From Chimonanthus salicifolius (Eukaryota; Streptophyta; Magnoliopsida; Laurales; Calycanthaceae): 64,000 bases of DNA. The stretch covers positions 55,862,905 through 55,926,904 of the forward strand of contig CM023540.1 in assembly GCA_013350335.1 (NCBI GenBank). Reading direction: 5' to 3'. Under the pieces are notes generated by a model that had not been told where the DNA came from, made no database searches, and was given only the letters and a program-made list of their open reading frames with translations. Positions 22,786 through 35,010 of this stretch are shown here, piece by piece (position 1 is the first letter of the stretch; the number at the start of each line of letters is the position of its first letter). A program made the position numbers and the translations under genes.

Positions 22786-22790
22786 AGCAA

Positions 22791-23366
22791 CGACCATATG
22801 TGGATCTAATGTGGCACGAGTACTCGCATCAGTTGGCCACACCTAATATCTCTCTACACCTAGTAGATCGAGGATCTACAACAGAGGCTATCAGTGCAAG
22901 TACACCTTAGGGATGCCCTCGACAGATTGGTGTTGTACCAAACCATTCTGACCCTCCCTCGGAAGGATGATCAGCTCATGTATGATCTCCAGCTTCAAGA
23001 AGATCAAAATTCAGGGTCGAATTTTCTCCAGGAGGGGGAGAGTGAAGTAATTGCCTCTACCTTAAGTCCGGTAAAGACCATTGAAGATGCAACACTGAGT
23101 TCATCAATCATTCAACAAATATTCAAACCATATGTAGAATTTGTATGGGAATACTTTGTACATTTCTCTAACATCATGTTTGACATGAACATGCAGGATT
23201 CTACAAAGGTGGACCAGAAGTTCAGAGGTGGTCATCATAGCCACAAACCATCTCTATAGTTTCAATCAAAGCGGCAAAGAAGAATTTGGTGGCCAAAGGC
23301 ACGACAAGGTATCTCCCTCGCCAATCGATTAAACTCGAGGAAGAGTTTTCTCCAACAAGGAGGGAA
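22791..23366 (+). pseudogene. 3' end of the gypsy element II interior
   Basis: Between the TRIM and the 3' LTR. The frame at 22894-23259 (MQVHLRDALDRLVLYQ...) has no clear domain. It may be a tail of pol or a spacer left by a deletion of RT to integrase. Confidence 0.45.
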
Positions 23367-24498
23367 TGATGCAAGCATCCAACCTATTCAATCCAGTGAT
23401 CCACAGTTAGACTCCTCTTCAGTTAGCCTTGATCCAGCAGAGCAGATTGCTTTGGCTTATATGGAGCATTTTGATCGTGGACACCCCAGTTGGACTCCGT
23501 CTAATAAATCCATTCATTTAGTTAGATGTGTCCCAACTGTGCAGAGTGGGCCTAGCCAACCTGTTAAGGCCCAATCCAATCTTAAATAGGTCCAAGCCAA
23601 AATTCGTCCCAGCCTCTTCCAATTGCATCCATGGACACTTGTCAGCACCAAAGAAGACTCTCCCATTTAAGTGGCGTGTACATCAAGAGAGGAAAGGAGG
23701 TGGCAACGCTCCGAACTTAGAAAGGGAGGCGGGATTCCCATGTGGCTTTTCCACATGGCCACTTGCTTCTCACACTTGCCTTCTCACCTACTTAGTATTT
23801 TTATCTTTTAATCTTAGCCTTATGTTATTTTTAGATTAAATGTGTAGAGTTAGGATTGAATGGTCTAAAGAAGGCTAATTCTATCCTTGGGTTTAGTTTG
23901 CGTAGAGAGAAATTGCCTCCTATGGTGTGGTCGACCAAGGCAAGGGCAATTGTGTCTTTTGGTTTTTTTTTTTATATATATTCTCCATGTACTCCATTTG
24001 AGGCAAGGGCAATTGTGTCTTTTGGTTTTTTTTTTTTATATATATTCTCCATGTACTCCATTTGAATTACACACAATTGGAATATAATTGATGTTTTTTC
24101 TGAAGAAAGGGATTCTCTTGTGACTCTGTGGAGTAGTTTGAAAATTGGTGGACTCCAATTTTTGCCTCTAGCAAGTAAGTGCCAGTGATTTTCAAATTCA
24201 TGGTTTTTTTCTTTGATTAGGTAATGCAATAATTGAATTCATCATCTTCTCTTTTAATTTGCTTCCGTTATTCTTAATATAATTTAAATAAAAAGAGGTC
24301 TAATATAAAGAAACCCATAGACTAATTCGAATTCCTAGGAAACTTGTGCAATTAGTTAGGTATTATTTGAGCAATTCATTGCCAATACAGAATCCTTTTA
24401 AGAATTGTAATCGGCTGCGTTGGGTCTTTCAGGGACCATACTCTGAAATTGGCTAGCCTACTGGTGAATTTGCACAATTCGACCCTAGGCCTGCATCG
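23367..24498 (+). repeat. 3' LTR of gypsy element II, with tandem promoter-like units
   Basis: 1132 bp. About 420 bp here is missing from the 5' LTR. A unit of about 64 bp occurs twice in tandem (about 23937-24000 and 24001-24065), each with GGGCAATTGTG, a T-run, TATATATATTC and CATGTACTCC. The last base is G where the 5' LTR has A. Confidence 0.88.
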
Positions 24499-24503
24499 GA
24501 TCT

Positions 24504-26360
24504 ACCCTACAAGCTTCGTTTTGCTTCATCTGATCTGATAGACTCACCAGACTCAGATGTCAGCATGATGCCTTTGAGGTAGCGACGATTTGCTTCAAGT
24601 TGGATGAGTCAATGTCCTTTTCTGCTTCTACTACAAGATTGTCTTTCTCCCCTTGTTTCCCCAAAATATCTTCCCCGCTGTTGGTCTCTCCTTCTATAGG
24701 TTGATCGTCGTCGGTAGGAGAGACCAGATAAAAGAGAATCTCATCGCGAAACATAACCCTTTGCCTAAGCGACTGTTAGAAGACAATCCCTTAAAAAGAA
24801 TCTTGTTGAGGAACTGGGCTGATCTGCTCATTGCCAAGGAAACCCTGCCCTGTCCAATATTTGAGTTCAGTCCATTATACTCGAGTCCATAAAGTTGATC
24901 CGGTCTTGGCCCATTATATCTAAGCCCAGAAAGAAGTTGATCCGGTCCAGACCCATTATATCCAAGCCTAGATAGAAGTTGATCCGGCTTTGGCCCATAC
25001 TCGACATCATTTGACTCACCATTGAACCAACTTGAGATGTTAGCTTGGATGAGTCTCCTGACTCGGGCAAAGAAGACTGCTCGATCCCCTTTTCTTATTT
25101 GTTGCAAGGAAGGGCTTATCACCCTCCACCACGCCGGTCGTTACAACGCCATCCTCGGGAATGACAGGCTCTTCGACTTCATCACGTGTCTCGACCACCA
25201 ACTGCTCTCCTCCAGCAACCAAAGGTGGTTTTTCCAAACAGCGGGCTCGAGATCTCTCTGATCAGAGCTAGGAAAATTCCCCCATCCAGATCCAACATCA
25301 ATTTCGGTGGAATTGAATCGGTAATATGTATTTCCACAAGAATTTTTAGGGAGGAACAATCCTCCTTCAGCAAGTCGATTTCCACTATCGTCCCTAATTT
25401 ACTTCCAAAGGCCCGTAACACACTCTCCAACCATCCTTAGAGCTGAAAGTCGAAGCATTGCAGCCAGGTTCTTCTCGAGTGCAAAAAAAAAAAAAAAGAC
25501 TGGGATGCCATTTTTCGAGGACTTGGAGTTCACCGTTCACCCTAGCACTCTTTTCTGCCTTTAACAACTCTTCCTCTGATGGGAAAGAGACCAGAAAGAA
25601 CTTGTCTCCGATAAGGCTTAATTGGGGAGAGAAGCCTTATTCTTCCATTATCTTAGAGACAATCCCAACGAGGAAGTCCCCCTCCGAGTTGACTACCAGA
25701 GATTGAGGTAGCTAGTTTTTTTATAACGCCATGTTCCTCATTTCCCAGCATCAACTCTATCTAGTTGTTGATTTGATGCCGCTGTGCAATTTCTTTCCCC
25801 CTAGATCTAGAGGATTCTTCGACCACAAAAGCCAGTTTCTTCCAGGTTCCACTTTCGCCCTACCTTTTGAGTTGGATTGTCCTTCCAAGACCTTACTCTT
25901 ATCATCATTGTCTTTGCTCTTCTCCGGATGAACAGAGGTCTATTGGTTGATCCTCTTGCCCCTCCCAAAGTGAGTTGGTCCATCTGAAGATGTCTTCAAT
26001 CCAGAGAAAGATCGTTGGCCTTCGAGATTGCTCTTTCGACTTGGAAGCCAGTCGCCATCTGGAACTCTTCCCTTTGCATCTTTTTTCCTTCGTACAAAAA
26101 CATCCCTGACAGGACCCCATTGCTTGAAGAAGCTCTGCAGCCAGTTCCTGCTGGTGAGATCAGGAAGGTTAGCGATAAACAAGGTCACTGATTCTCTATC
26201 CTCTCTTCTTCGATTTTTTTGGCCTATAACTTGGTGCCAAATGCCGTCCCCAGCTGAGCTCCCACCCATGTGACAGTCTTGCCTACCGTCGCCATCACTG
26301 TTCAGGTAACCTCTCTCTTTCTCCTTCCTTGTCGCCATCTCTTCTTTGAACATATTCCTT
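24504..26360 (-). pseudogene. LINE H ORF1: RRM domain and downstream region
   Basis: Opens on the minus strand at 26353 (MFKEEMATRKEK). An RNA-recognition motif follows: ESVTLFIANLPDLTSRNW contains an RNP2-like strand and VRDVFVRRKK an RNP1-like strand (about 26110-26190). RRM-bearing ORF1 is typical of a group of plant L1 LINEs. At 25182-25430 a second domain reads LGTIVEIDLLKEDCSSLK and then ITDSIPPKLMLDLDG, resembling the region after the RRM in those proteins. At about 24890-25010 three tandem copies of a ~17-residue unit (GPDQLLSGLRYN-like) occur. The frame is broken in several places. It continues beyond the gypsy insertion at 19130. Confidence 0.75.
24890..25010 (-). repeat. Coding minisatellite in LINE H ORF1, three units
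   Basis: About 50-bp units with AAGTTGATCCGGTC and GGCCCATTATAT on the + strand, three copies. On the minus strand each encodes PDQLLSGLRYNG or a variant. Confidence 0.7.
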
Positions 26361-27176
26361 ATTTAATAGTATTTGATAATTGTGGACAAAATTTATAGAT
26401 TCCAATAGAAAATGGAATCTGGAAGGAAACCAAATTCTGCTGAAAATAATTGCCCAGAGAGGTTGTAGTAAGTTGTTTATTTCCATTTTAAGTGTGTTCA
26501 TTCGATATGTTAGATAGTTAAGATTTTTGGACTTAATTAGTACAATATCATAGAGATAATGTAGTGTAATATTCATTTGCTTGAGATTTGTATTTGGGAT
26601 GTTGCATGTTGCATCTGGGCATGATTCCTTTAGTGAAATATCATCTCATTACTGGTGGTTATAGCCTCCAACAACCAAAATCTATCGGTCCATTTGTTAA
26701 GCAAAATGGAGAATGGGTCTTGATGTGGTTCTATTTCAAGAATGAGATCTGTTTGGTGAGATAGCATGGCTAATGTGGCAGAATGGTCATTTAGCCAATG
26801 TTCATTCTTCCATTCCTTCTTGGAGCATTTATTGTTGGAATAGTAGCATATGCCCATTCCCAATTATCTCTACCAAACAACCTTTTAACGAGGAGCTTCG
26901 AGTAATTTTGTGTGACTATTTTCATGCCAATACCATGTTAGCAATCCCATTCTTGAATGGAATTAGTTTCCAAAACGGACCCTATGTATTTCAGCAAGCT
27001 AGTCTCATTCCTGCTAACATGCTTTCATGTCTTATTTGTTTCCCTAAAATTTTTTTAGCTTTTATATTTTCTTTTACAAACATTAATTTTTTTCATCCTT
27101 CAATGCTGTATTGAACTAGGAACAGAAACAGGACTGCTTGTGCATGTACTGAGTTCAGTTTTTTTCCCCTTAGCAG
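26361..27176 (+). other. Intron sequence between LINE H and the second host exon
   Basis: AT-rich, ending in a pyrimidine tract and the acceptor CTTAGCAG at 27169-27176. An open stretch at 26773-27114 shows no domain and no splice support. Confidence 0.5.
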
Positions 27177-27262
27177 ATACTCAAACAAAAACCTATCTTT
27201 TGGGATATTGGATCTTGGGCACTTTCCAAATGTTGCTGATAAATTTGGAATATCATTGAGTG
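27177..27262 (+). CDS. TMX2-like gene, internal exon
   Basis: 86 bp between CTTAGCAG and G|GTAATA. The first base completes the codon left open at 14844 (AC+A, Thr). The frame then reads YSNKNLSFGILDLGHFPN and VADKFGISLS, which matches the central thioredoxin-fold strand and following helix of plant TMX2-like proteins ('S..FG.vDlG.fpn.A.kfgis'). The exon ends on a single G that the next exon completes. The exact phase continuity over a 12.3-kb intron supports a real gene. The short reading frame is open, but at 86 bp this is weak evidence by itself. Confidence 0.85.
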
Positions 27263-27662
27263 GTAATATCTTCAAGTGATCAAATCTGTTCCATGTATCT
27301 TATCTACCTTTCATTTAGTTAGCATCTCCTATTTTAATTGGTTAGACAAACCCACATTTACTGTTGATCTAGCCTATGTGTAGCTTGATGTGTGTATAAC
27401 ATCAAAGCAATCATCAGGTTGGCTTCATTTTAATGTATGTTACCTGGGACAGAAAAGAAGGCTGGTGCAGCACTTTTCTTAACAAGAAATGGGCTCTAAG
27501 ATTGCCAATTATGAATTTACAGCACTCCTGCTTCGTTTGAACCACTTGATTTTTGAGCAAATCTATACATTGTGGTCTGCCTGATGCATGGGTTTTATGC
27601 AGTATATATCTTGAGCCTTATGCCGCTTTGATGAACTATTTCCCTAAGTCTTATCTTTGTAG

Positions 27663-27772
27663 TGAGCATGGGTGAGCTTCCAACGTACATACTATTCGAC
27701 AATGCGGTGGAGATTGCTCGCTTTCCATATGTGGACGTGGAAGGAAAGTCATCTGCTCATAAAATTACTAAG
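27663..27772 (+). CDS. TMX2-like gene, internal exon with the cis-proline loop
   Basis: 110 bp between TTTGTAG (acceptor ending at 27662) and AAG|GTTTCC (donor at 27773). TG joins the G from 27262 to give Val, then SMGELPTYILFDNAVEIA and RFPYVDVEGKSSAHKITK. The L-P-T segment is the conserved proline loop of the thioredoxin fold, and 'PTYILFDNA.E.aRFP' is a hallmark of plant TMX2-like proteins. The exon ends on a complete codon. It is separated from the previous exon by only 400 bp. The donor GTTTCC is weaker than average but fits the homology boundary. Confidence 0.88.
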
Positions 27773-30680
27773 GTTTCCCTCTCCTTGTCAAGTGGATCTT
27801 TTTTCTTATCAATTCAGTATCATATAATGTGGAGTGCATTTTAATCGATATTTAAATTGGATGGTCTCTGACAGGTTTCAGTTGGCTTCAAAATGAATTC
27901 TCTTTTAATTGTGATTTGGGATTATATGCTAGTTTACAAGATCTAAAAATAGAGCAGGGATGTCTTGTGTGTGCCAATGTGGTGAACTAGTATCCACTCC
28001 ATGTTAAATTGAGATGTGGTCCATTTTGTCATAACCCTTGGCATTTTTATTTTTCATATTTGCTCCCCCTTTTTGTTGGATGGTGACAAAGGGTTTTGAT
28101 TAATGCACATTGCGTAGCATTTCATCATTCATTTAACCATTTAACTGAAATTTCTAATGAATGAGGATAAGAAAGTGTATCTCTACCCAATTATACTAAT
28201 TGCTACCACATGCTATTTAATATAACCTGTTGAACATGTTTAAGGGTACCAATTGTTATATGATATACCTATTAGCTTGGGGAAGGGGATAGGGAGGGGA
28301 GAGGAAAAAGAGAGTGAACAATGGCAATTTCAAGATAACTTCAAATGATACAACATTGTTATACAGATTTAACTTTGAGGCCCATTTTAATGATACCATT
28401 TGAATAACAAAAATATATACATATTGCCAAAACGAAAATGATATACCTATGAAGTACATTAGGGGCAATCTATCACAAGTGAACATGAATATTTAGCAAG
28501 GGCACAAATTTACACAAGTAACCGAATAACTAGCAAACCATCCATTCTTTCATGAACAAATAAAGATACACCAATCATTCAAGTATTCATGAAGACATAT
28601 GTGAAGCCAACCATCCATTCTAATTTTCTATGAATACATTAATAGATTTGATCATGTTAAGAGTAAGGTATTCATGAAAAAAAAATTACTTAGCCCATTT
28701 TCATTCAAGCATGATGCATATAACAATAAACAATTCATACATTGAATGGATAATATTAAGTGCCAAGGAGTGGATACTAAATGCAAAAATATAATGTGTA
28801 TACCTTGTATATGACTGCTATCCAAGACTGGATCATTCATGAACATAGATAGGAGAAAGGAAAGGTAGTCAATCTTCATCTATACTCAAAAAGGGTATTC
28901 AGTCATTATTCATGTACCTAGATACTCATGATTGATTCAACCCATGTTTCATGAATATATTGATTATTGAAGGAGTCAACCATATGATACACAAATATTC
29001 ATAAAGATATGGGGATTTTGCAAGATTTCATTTAAGCACTTACGCATATAACACTAGTCATGTAATTTCTTGAAGCGTTTAGAGTCAGCTTCATGTCCAA
29101 AATTTTGATTGTAAGATAGAGAAGTCATCCATTCATTTACTCTGTTAATTAGCAATTAATGTCAAACAAGATCGTTTGGAAGAGACTTACTGCTTAACAG
29201 AGTCGTTAAGATCACAGTAATCATGCCCAGGAACGATCGTTGCCTGTAGACCAGGCACCCTCTCCCAAGGAGCAGCGGCCCGCTCTGTCAAAAGTGAATT
29301 GTAGGTCAAAGACCGGTCGCCCGCTTTGTGAAGAACAGTTGCCCATTTTTAACTGGGAGCAAACATATTACAGTCTGCGAAGGGCCAGTCAACCGCAGAT
29401 AAGGATCGGTCACCCGTTCTACCCTGTTTTCTGAGATTTTCAACCTTACATTATTTTAGGGCTTGGGCTATATTCAATGGGTCATTGGGACTTAGCCACA
29501 ACATTATGGACCTATCCAAGATATTATCTATGAAATCTTGAGGTCCGAGAATCATGCATCCAAAACATTTTAATGTAGACATTCAAATCAAGCATGATTC
29601 ACACATACAGAGTTGTAAGAAACAAGTATGTCAACAAATTTGGCATAATCAAGCAACATAGATACAATCAATGACTACCATAGAATTATTTCCAACTTAA
29701 GATTAGGGTGGCATGATTGAGCTCACATTTCACAATCAATGTTTCGGATACTTGAGTAACTCAAGTCCACAAATTTGCGACTCTACAAGCATGATAAATA
29801 TTATAGCCAGGAAGAATACTATCATATGCTTTTGGAATCAAATGTACCATAATATTTCTAGGTCTCTAAGAATATACCAATCATTTCCAAAGACCTTTAC
29901 CTTGGGACTTAATGTACCGTGCCACAGCTCATAGGCTGCTTGAAATTTTCCTGCATTGAAACATGATCAATTCATGCAATGGCAGGTTGGGTTCACTGCT
30001 TTGGCTCTGAAAGGATTTTACTATGAGGCACAACTAAGGCCATTGCAGGACACGGATTAATCTCTCAGTAACTTTGTTTTGCTGAGGAGGATTGGGGGCT
30101 GGAAATCTATGTGAGTCTTCATAATTTTCATAAGATTCATCAAAGACATGATCTACTGATTATCCCTCAACACTGCTCCAAATAGGAACAATGGATGAGC
30201 TGCAATTTGAAGATTTTTCTAAAGAATCCCATTCATGAAAATCATCAACATAAGATGCAACTTATTCAGCCAAGCACAGATGATATAACATTCATGATGA
30301 AATCCAAACATCACAGATTCTTCTTTAAAGTAAACAACGGTGCAATTTATCAATGTTATCTAGTTCTTGCCAAGACTATGCAATTGAGTTTATATACTGG
30401 ACAATGGCTCTTTCTCCCTTTGATGTAGACTTGCAGTTTCCTGACATAGTTGACACACGCTTACAGAATTAACAAGAACAAAATATAAAGTGCACAGGGT
30501 TCAGCGATGGGTAGAATTTTTCCAGTTTTGTCTTCCATTGAGTGCATAAAATAGGACTGAATCATATAATTGTTGGATTTCCATTATTTATATTTGGGAT
30601 CAAATTAATACGGTTTTGGTGAAGTCCCGTCAATATATTCCAGTTTTTATCTAGTACCAATGAACACCCAGGTAGCTCGA
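27773..30680 (+). other. First part of a 7.7-kb intron, with LTR-like noncoding sequence
   Basis: No coding exon found. 28480-29170 is AT-rich with many CATGAATA-like words, similar in style to 59090-59290. At 29170-29430 are GC-rich palindromic words (AACGATCGTT, AGCGGCCCGCT, GACCGGTCGCCCG) similar in layout to the LTR at 16518-18083. I infer an old LTR fragment here but cannot fix its ends. Confidence 0.4.
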
Positions 30681-30689
30681 GGCTAGGGT

Positions 30690-31050
30690 GATGCGGAGCA
30701 TACCTTCCATGCTGCTATTTCTGTGTCTTGTTGCTGTTATTTTCGTTATGCCTTATTTTCATTCTTTTTTGTTAGTTTATTTTTAGATGAGGATAATTAT
30801 GTAATTTTTAGCTTCCTTATTTGGGGTAAGGCAAGCTTATAAAAGCCCCTCTTGTAGCTTGATCGAAAATTAATGAATTCAATGAAAAAAAATTTGGTTG
30901 AATGCTACCTTGTGTACGCGTGACGGTGTGATTCTGATGGCGAGAGGCCCTGGTGCGATTCCAGTGTTGGCGTGCGTGAGGCTACCGATCTTCTCTAGGT
31001 TACATCTTCTTCTCCTTCCCCATTCTCTTGTTTTCTTTTGATTTCACAAA
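30690..31050 (+). repeat. Probable LTR fragment
   Basis: Contains a TATA box (TTATAAAAGCCCC, about 30837-30849) followed 40-50 bp later by AATGAATTCAATGAAAAAAA, an arrangement typical of plant LTR R regions. No second copy or PBS was identified. The downstream 31050-31550 is pyrimidine-rich and has no supported gene. Confidence 0.4.
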
Positions 31051-32940
31051 CCCAAAGCCTCATAGATCTGCCCAGATACCCAGTTCAGATTTTCGTTACC
31101 CTCCCTTTCCCTTCTAATCATTTTCGCCACCCCTGTTTGGAGCCGAGACCTACCCAGATCTGTCACCCCTTGCCCAAATCCCTTCCTGCTGCCTCTGTTC
31201 CCCTCCAAAATCCTCTTTACTTCTATCCCACAGTGTTGCCATTCCCAGATCTCCTCTCCTAACAGTTGTCCCTACCTGTAACCTCCCTTTCCTTTGTCGC
31301 TGCAGCCATATACCCTTCCTATTGTTGTCGCAGCTTTATAAAACCTACCCTTGTGCCTTCATTTCTTCCTAACACCTACCCCTTGGCTGCCGTTCCCCTT
31401 CCCAAGCCTTTTCCATCATAAGTCTTCCACCGTCCTTCTTTCCCTTCAAAACCCTTTAGTCTATTAGTTTCCTGCAGCCCTTATTAGTCAAACAGTATCC
31501 CAACCATTCCTCTCTCTTTTCCTACGTGCCAAGTTGTGAACCTATTAATTCTGTCATACCTGTGGCCAGCCCTTGATTAAATGACCCGAGACTTTGTTAG
31601 GATTGATTAAATTCTTAGGATTTACACGATTAATTGTGGTAAACTTTTATATTCATTAGTTGCATTCATGAATTGAAGTTTAATTTCAGCCCATTTTAGA
31701 TTTAGGGTGTATTATTTTGATCCCTTTTAATTTTTAGAGAATCACATTTAGACATTTAGGTTTATCCTATCCCTTGTCTTGCATCATAGGGTAAGTAGTT
31801 GGTCTCATTGAGAAGTCCTTTGGTGATGCAACCGTGATGATGCAAATAAAAAAGAGAATGTGATGATCCATTTAGAAAATTATTGGAATTACTAAATGAG
31901 GTAAGAACTGAGATAATGGATACCAAAAATGGCTGCAAAATGCGAGAAAACTAGAGAAGTACAAAAATTGTGCCAAAAATCTGTCTGCAAGTCTGTTGGT
32001 TGAAGAGAGATGTCCTTATGTTGGCCTCACAATCAAGTAATCCAAGAAAAAGACCCAAAAAAAAAAAAAAATGGCATAGAGCCAAGCGACTGCAAAGGTA
32101 TATTACTTGGTCAAAACTTGCAAGAAATAGCAGTAGAAACCCTAATAAACGAGAAAATATCACTATTTAAGGAGAAAAAGTGAAATAGTCCAAGATCTAG
32201 TCCAAATAAGCCCTACATAAGTAAATTACTGGGTTGAGGGGGATGGTTCCACCAAATGGTGGGTGGCCAACCTAAAAATGGCTAGAGTTTATTGTGGTCC
32301 TGCAGTTAGAAGGTCCACCAATCAGCATATCTAAGAATTTGACAAGAACTATTCCTTGTTTTTATCTTTAAAATAATATCATGGTGACAATAAATCTTAC
32401 CTCAGGATGCAGTAGCACAGATGAAAACAATATAATCCATGAGAAGAAGATATGGTTCGTCCTTCCAAATCAAATAAACAGCAATTATAAGAAAAAATAT
32501 GAACCTAGGAGAAATTTGAGTAGTTGCTCTGTATAGCATGATAAGATGGAGAAAGAGAGAGAATTGGGAGGAAAATGATATTGATTTCTTGTATTTCCAG
32601 TAGAAGAGAATACATGTTTATACAAAATACAAGGAGCCAATCACCTTTCAAAAAGAAAAATACAAGGAGCCAATCATGGCAGCGCAAAAGGAAAGAAAAA
32701 TAATTTGCAATCAGTTACAACTAGAAGTCAACTATTTTAAACAAATATAAATTGTGAAAAACACATTGTATCTTACTACGTGAGATAATCATGTTCATTC
32801 AACAAGGCAGTGGTGATCTTGCCTTTATGTACATGATGAAAGGGCACAATGTAAAGAATATCATCCTTGTCAAAAACAGTAAGCTATTGAAAGCAAGTCT
32901 ACTCACAGCTAGATCTACCAAGAATTGAAATCTAGGGAAA
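31051..32940. other. Intron sequence, nothing named
   Basis: 31050-31550 is rich in CCT words. 31785-32760 is A-rich noncoding sequence; 32480-32700 has loose likeness to 34816-35000. No exon or complete element was recognised. Confidence 0.4.
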
Positions 32941-32958
32941 ACCAAATTTGTGGGCCTC

Positions 32959-33126
32959 AGGTGATTCAGTTGGTCTACGCTTCTAGGATAACACTAGAGG
33001 TATTGGGTGCGACTCCTCCTGGGTTACCTGATACATGAAGCTTTCAGGTGATTTCATGCATCCGTGGGATTACTCTCACCTCCAAAGTTGGGTGGGGATA
33101 CTCATGTTATCCCAAAAGAAAAAAAA
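32959..33126 (+). mobile_element. tRNA-derived SINE candidate
   Basis: A short element with a tRNA-like head. An A-box-like TGATTCAGTTGG lies at 32962-32973 and a B-box-like GGTGCGACTCC at 33006-33016 (10 of 11 positions of GGTTCGANTCC), 32 bp apart as expected for RNA polymerase III promoters. A body of about 100 bp and an A-rich tail (33113-33129) follow. The flanks AAATTTGTGGGCCTC (32944-32958) and AAATTGCAGGCCTC (about 33127-33140) look like a mutated target duplication. It lies in the last intron of the TMX2-like gene, in sense orientation. Confidence 0.7.
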
Positions 33127-34815
33127 AAATTGCAGGCCTCTCTGGTCAACAGTCAAAATCTGCCAAAAAGAGACTCCACTGTTGACTGAAACCCTTGGTC
33201 AACTGTATAGATGTCAACTAGGGTTAGGGGCGATAGTGAGGATGGACTCAAGGGCAGAAGGTGTAAAAGGCTTGGTCTAGAGAGAGGAGGAGGGGGGGGG
33301 GGGGGGGGGGAAGGAACACCCCAAGAACAGGGTGTTGTGATGTCCCAGGGCAATGCTGAAAACAGCAAAGTATGAGCCCCACTAGTGACCAAACCCCGGA
33401 TCCATCCTTACGGATGGAATCTAGGGCAAGTTGCGACAGGGGTATGGAGGGGAAAAAGAATCTAGGGATAAGGATCCAACCTGGCATTAGAAACCCAGTT
33501 TTTTAAAGCAGGGACTTTAAATAACTGGTTGACCTATTGTTGTATGAAAATGGGCTAGGAGAAATCCGAAAATGGCAGAGAAGAAGACCGCTAGATACAA
33601 GTAATCATATGCATAGGTGATCAAAGCTGCAACAGAAACTGAAAGGGGATTGATGCAGGACAGGGAATTAGGACAACTCTAAATGACTAATGCAATTATA
33701 ATGCAACAAAATAAATGTTAGCTATCCTAACATGAGGCTGAAATTAAGATTAATTAACTAAGAAATTACTCAGTAAAATCTAGTTTCCTATGCCCAAGTA
33801 GTTCACAGAATCCAATATAAGTATATGATTGTCTAGGCCAATCTACAATCCGCAATGGGACCTTGCAAAATGTCGGGTTTATTGGGCTCTAAAATATCAT
33901 AGGCCTATCACCAAAAAAATGCAGAATATGGGCTTACTTTACAAGGAAAGGGAAATTTAGGGACTTACGGCAAGTCTAAATGGGGAATTTTGGGACTGGC
34001 GACGCAACTGGTGGGAGTATGGGGTGCAGCGAGGCTGTATGGGCTAAGGAAAAAAAGGGCAGCAGCAAGATGGGTGGTAGCTGGGGTGATGACGATGGCA
34101 AGAAGAGGGTACTGGCGAGGGGCGGAGGTAGGGGAAGGGTAAGGAAGGGTCTGTATTCCTAGGAAAGGTACTTTAAGGAGGGAGAAGGCTAGGAGGGGAG
34201 AAGGAAGGGGGGTGGGGGGTGGGGGGGTGGTATTAGATAGGGACAGAGACAGAGGTAAGGGAAGAGGTAAGAAAGGATCTGAAGTGAGTACAGAGGCCTA
34301 GGAAGGAGGCGAATGCAATGGAGAGGGGTTGAGAGGGATTCGGTTGCATGATAAGTGGCTGAGGTGTGGCGGAACCCAGAAATGGGGCTAAGGGGTCACT
34401 GGCGAAGGCTGTAGGGGTTGTTTAGATGGTTCGGCTGGAAGGGTGGAGGGTTAGGGAAGGGATGGAAGCAAAGGAAAAGAAAAAGGGAGGGAGAAGAAGA
34501 GAAAAAGAAGTAAAAAGAGAGAGAATGAGAAGAGGAAGGAGAAATAGGAAGTAGAGTACCTGCAAAGGGGAGGGCTTCTCACCCTTCTCCTTCTTCTCGC
34601 AGTAGCTTCTCACCGAGTCGGCGGCTGCTTCGTGCTTCCCTTCTTCCTTCGCTTTCGTTCTTTCCTCTTTCTGTAACCGTCGATTGCCCCCTTTCCTTAG
34701 GGTTAAGACCCCTTTTAAAACAAAACTTAAGTTGTGCTGGCTGGGCTGGGCTAGGCTTGGCTGTGCCTGGCTCGAGACTGGCTGCTCTCCATCAGGGACA
34801 TTTCCTAGCTGATAC
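33127..34815. other. Intron sequence with G-run; no gene supported
   Basis: A poly-G run of about 20 bp lies at 33291-33310. 33980-34620 is purine-rich. The reading frames here follow from these biased tracts and have no domain. It may be leader of an LTR element whose LTR begins near 34816. Confidence 0.4.
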
Positions 34816-35010
34816 TATGTTGAATCAGAAAATGGAAAAAGGATGAAAATAAAGAATATTTTGAGAGGAAAAAGGAAATGAATACTAATATTGAGTGAAG
34901 AAACATGTTCACTTGTATTTCAAGGAGCATAGAGAATACAAATATAGAGACAGAAAACACAACAAAAAAATTGGAAGTCAACCCTAGAGCCTAAAATGAT
35001 TTGTCAGACT
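34806..35010 (-). repeat. Possible LTR start beside a primer-like site
   Basis: AGCTGATACTATGTTGAATCAG at 34806-34828 resembles the arrangement CTGATACCA|TGTTAAAT at the copia LTR (13383-13399): a degenerate Met primer site, then a TG start. The right end is not defined. Weak evidence. Confidence 0.35.

Larger units (their letters stand above)
19131..24498 (+). mobile_element. Ty3/gypsy element II with a TRIM nested inside it
   Basis: LTR retrotransposon on the + strand: 5' LTR 19131-19846, 3' LTR 23367-24498, target duplication GATCT at 19126-19130 and 24499-24503. After the 5' LTR comes TTGGTCATCAGAGC, a variant of the Met primer site also used by the LTR at 54430-55402. A purine tract (AAGGAGGGAA) precedes the 3' LTR. 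The interior holds a long leader (19847-21005), a broken gag (21108-22126) and a short tail (22791-23366); protease, RT, RNase H and integrase are missing. A 568-bp TRIM occupies 22218-22785. It sits inside LINE H ORF1. Confidence 0.9.

Noticed and set aside
22263..22846. Overlapping frames on both strands, 60-144 codons
   Set aside because: They are in the TRIM LTRs and duplicated with them; TRIMs do not encode proteins.
26773..27114. 113-codon frame just upstream of a host exon
   Set aside because: It does not match TMX2-like proteins, and the acceptor at 27176 lies beyond its end in a different phase.
33153..33487. Pro-rich minus-strand frames
   Set aside because: They read through a poly-G run and have no domain.
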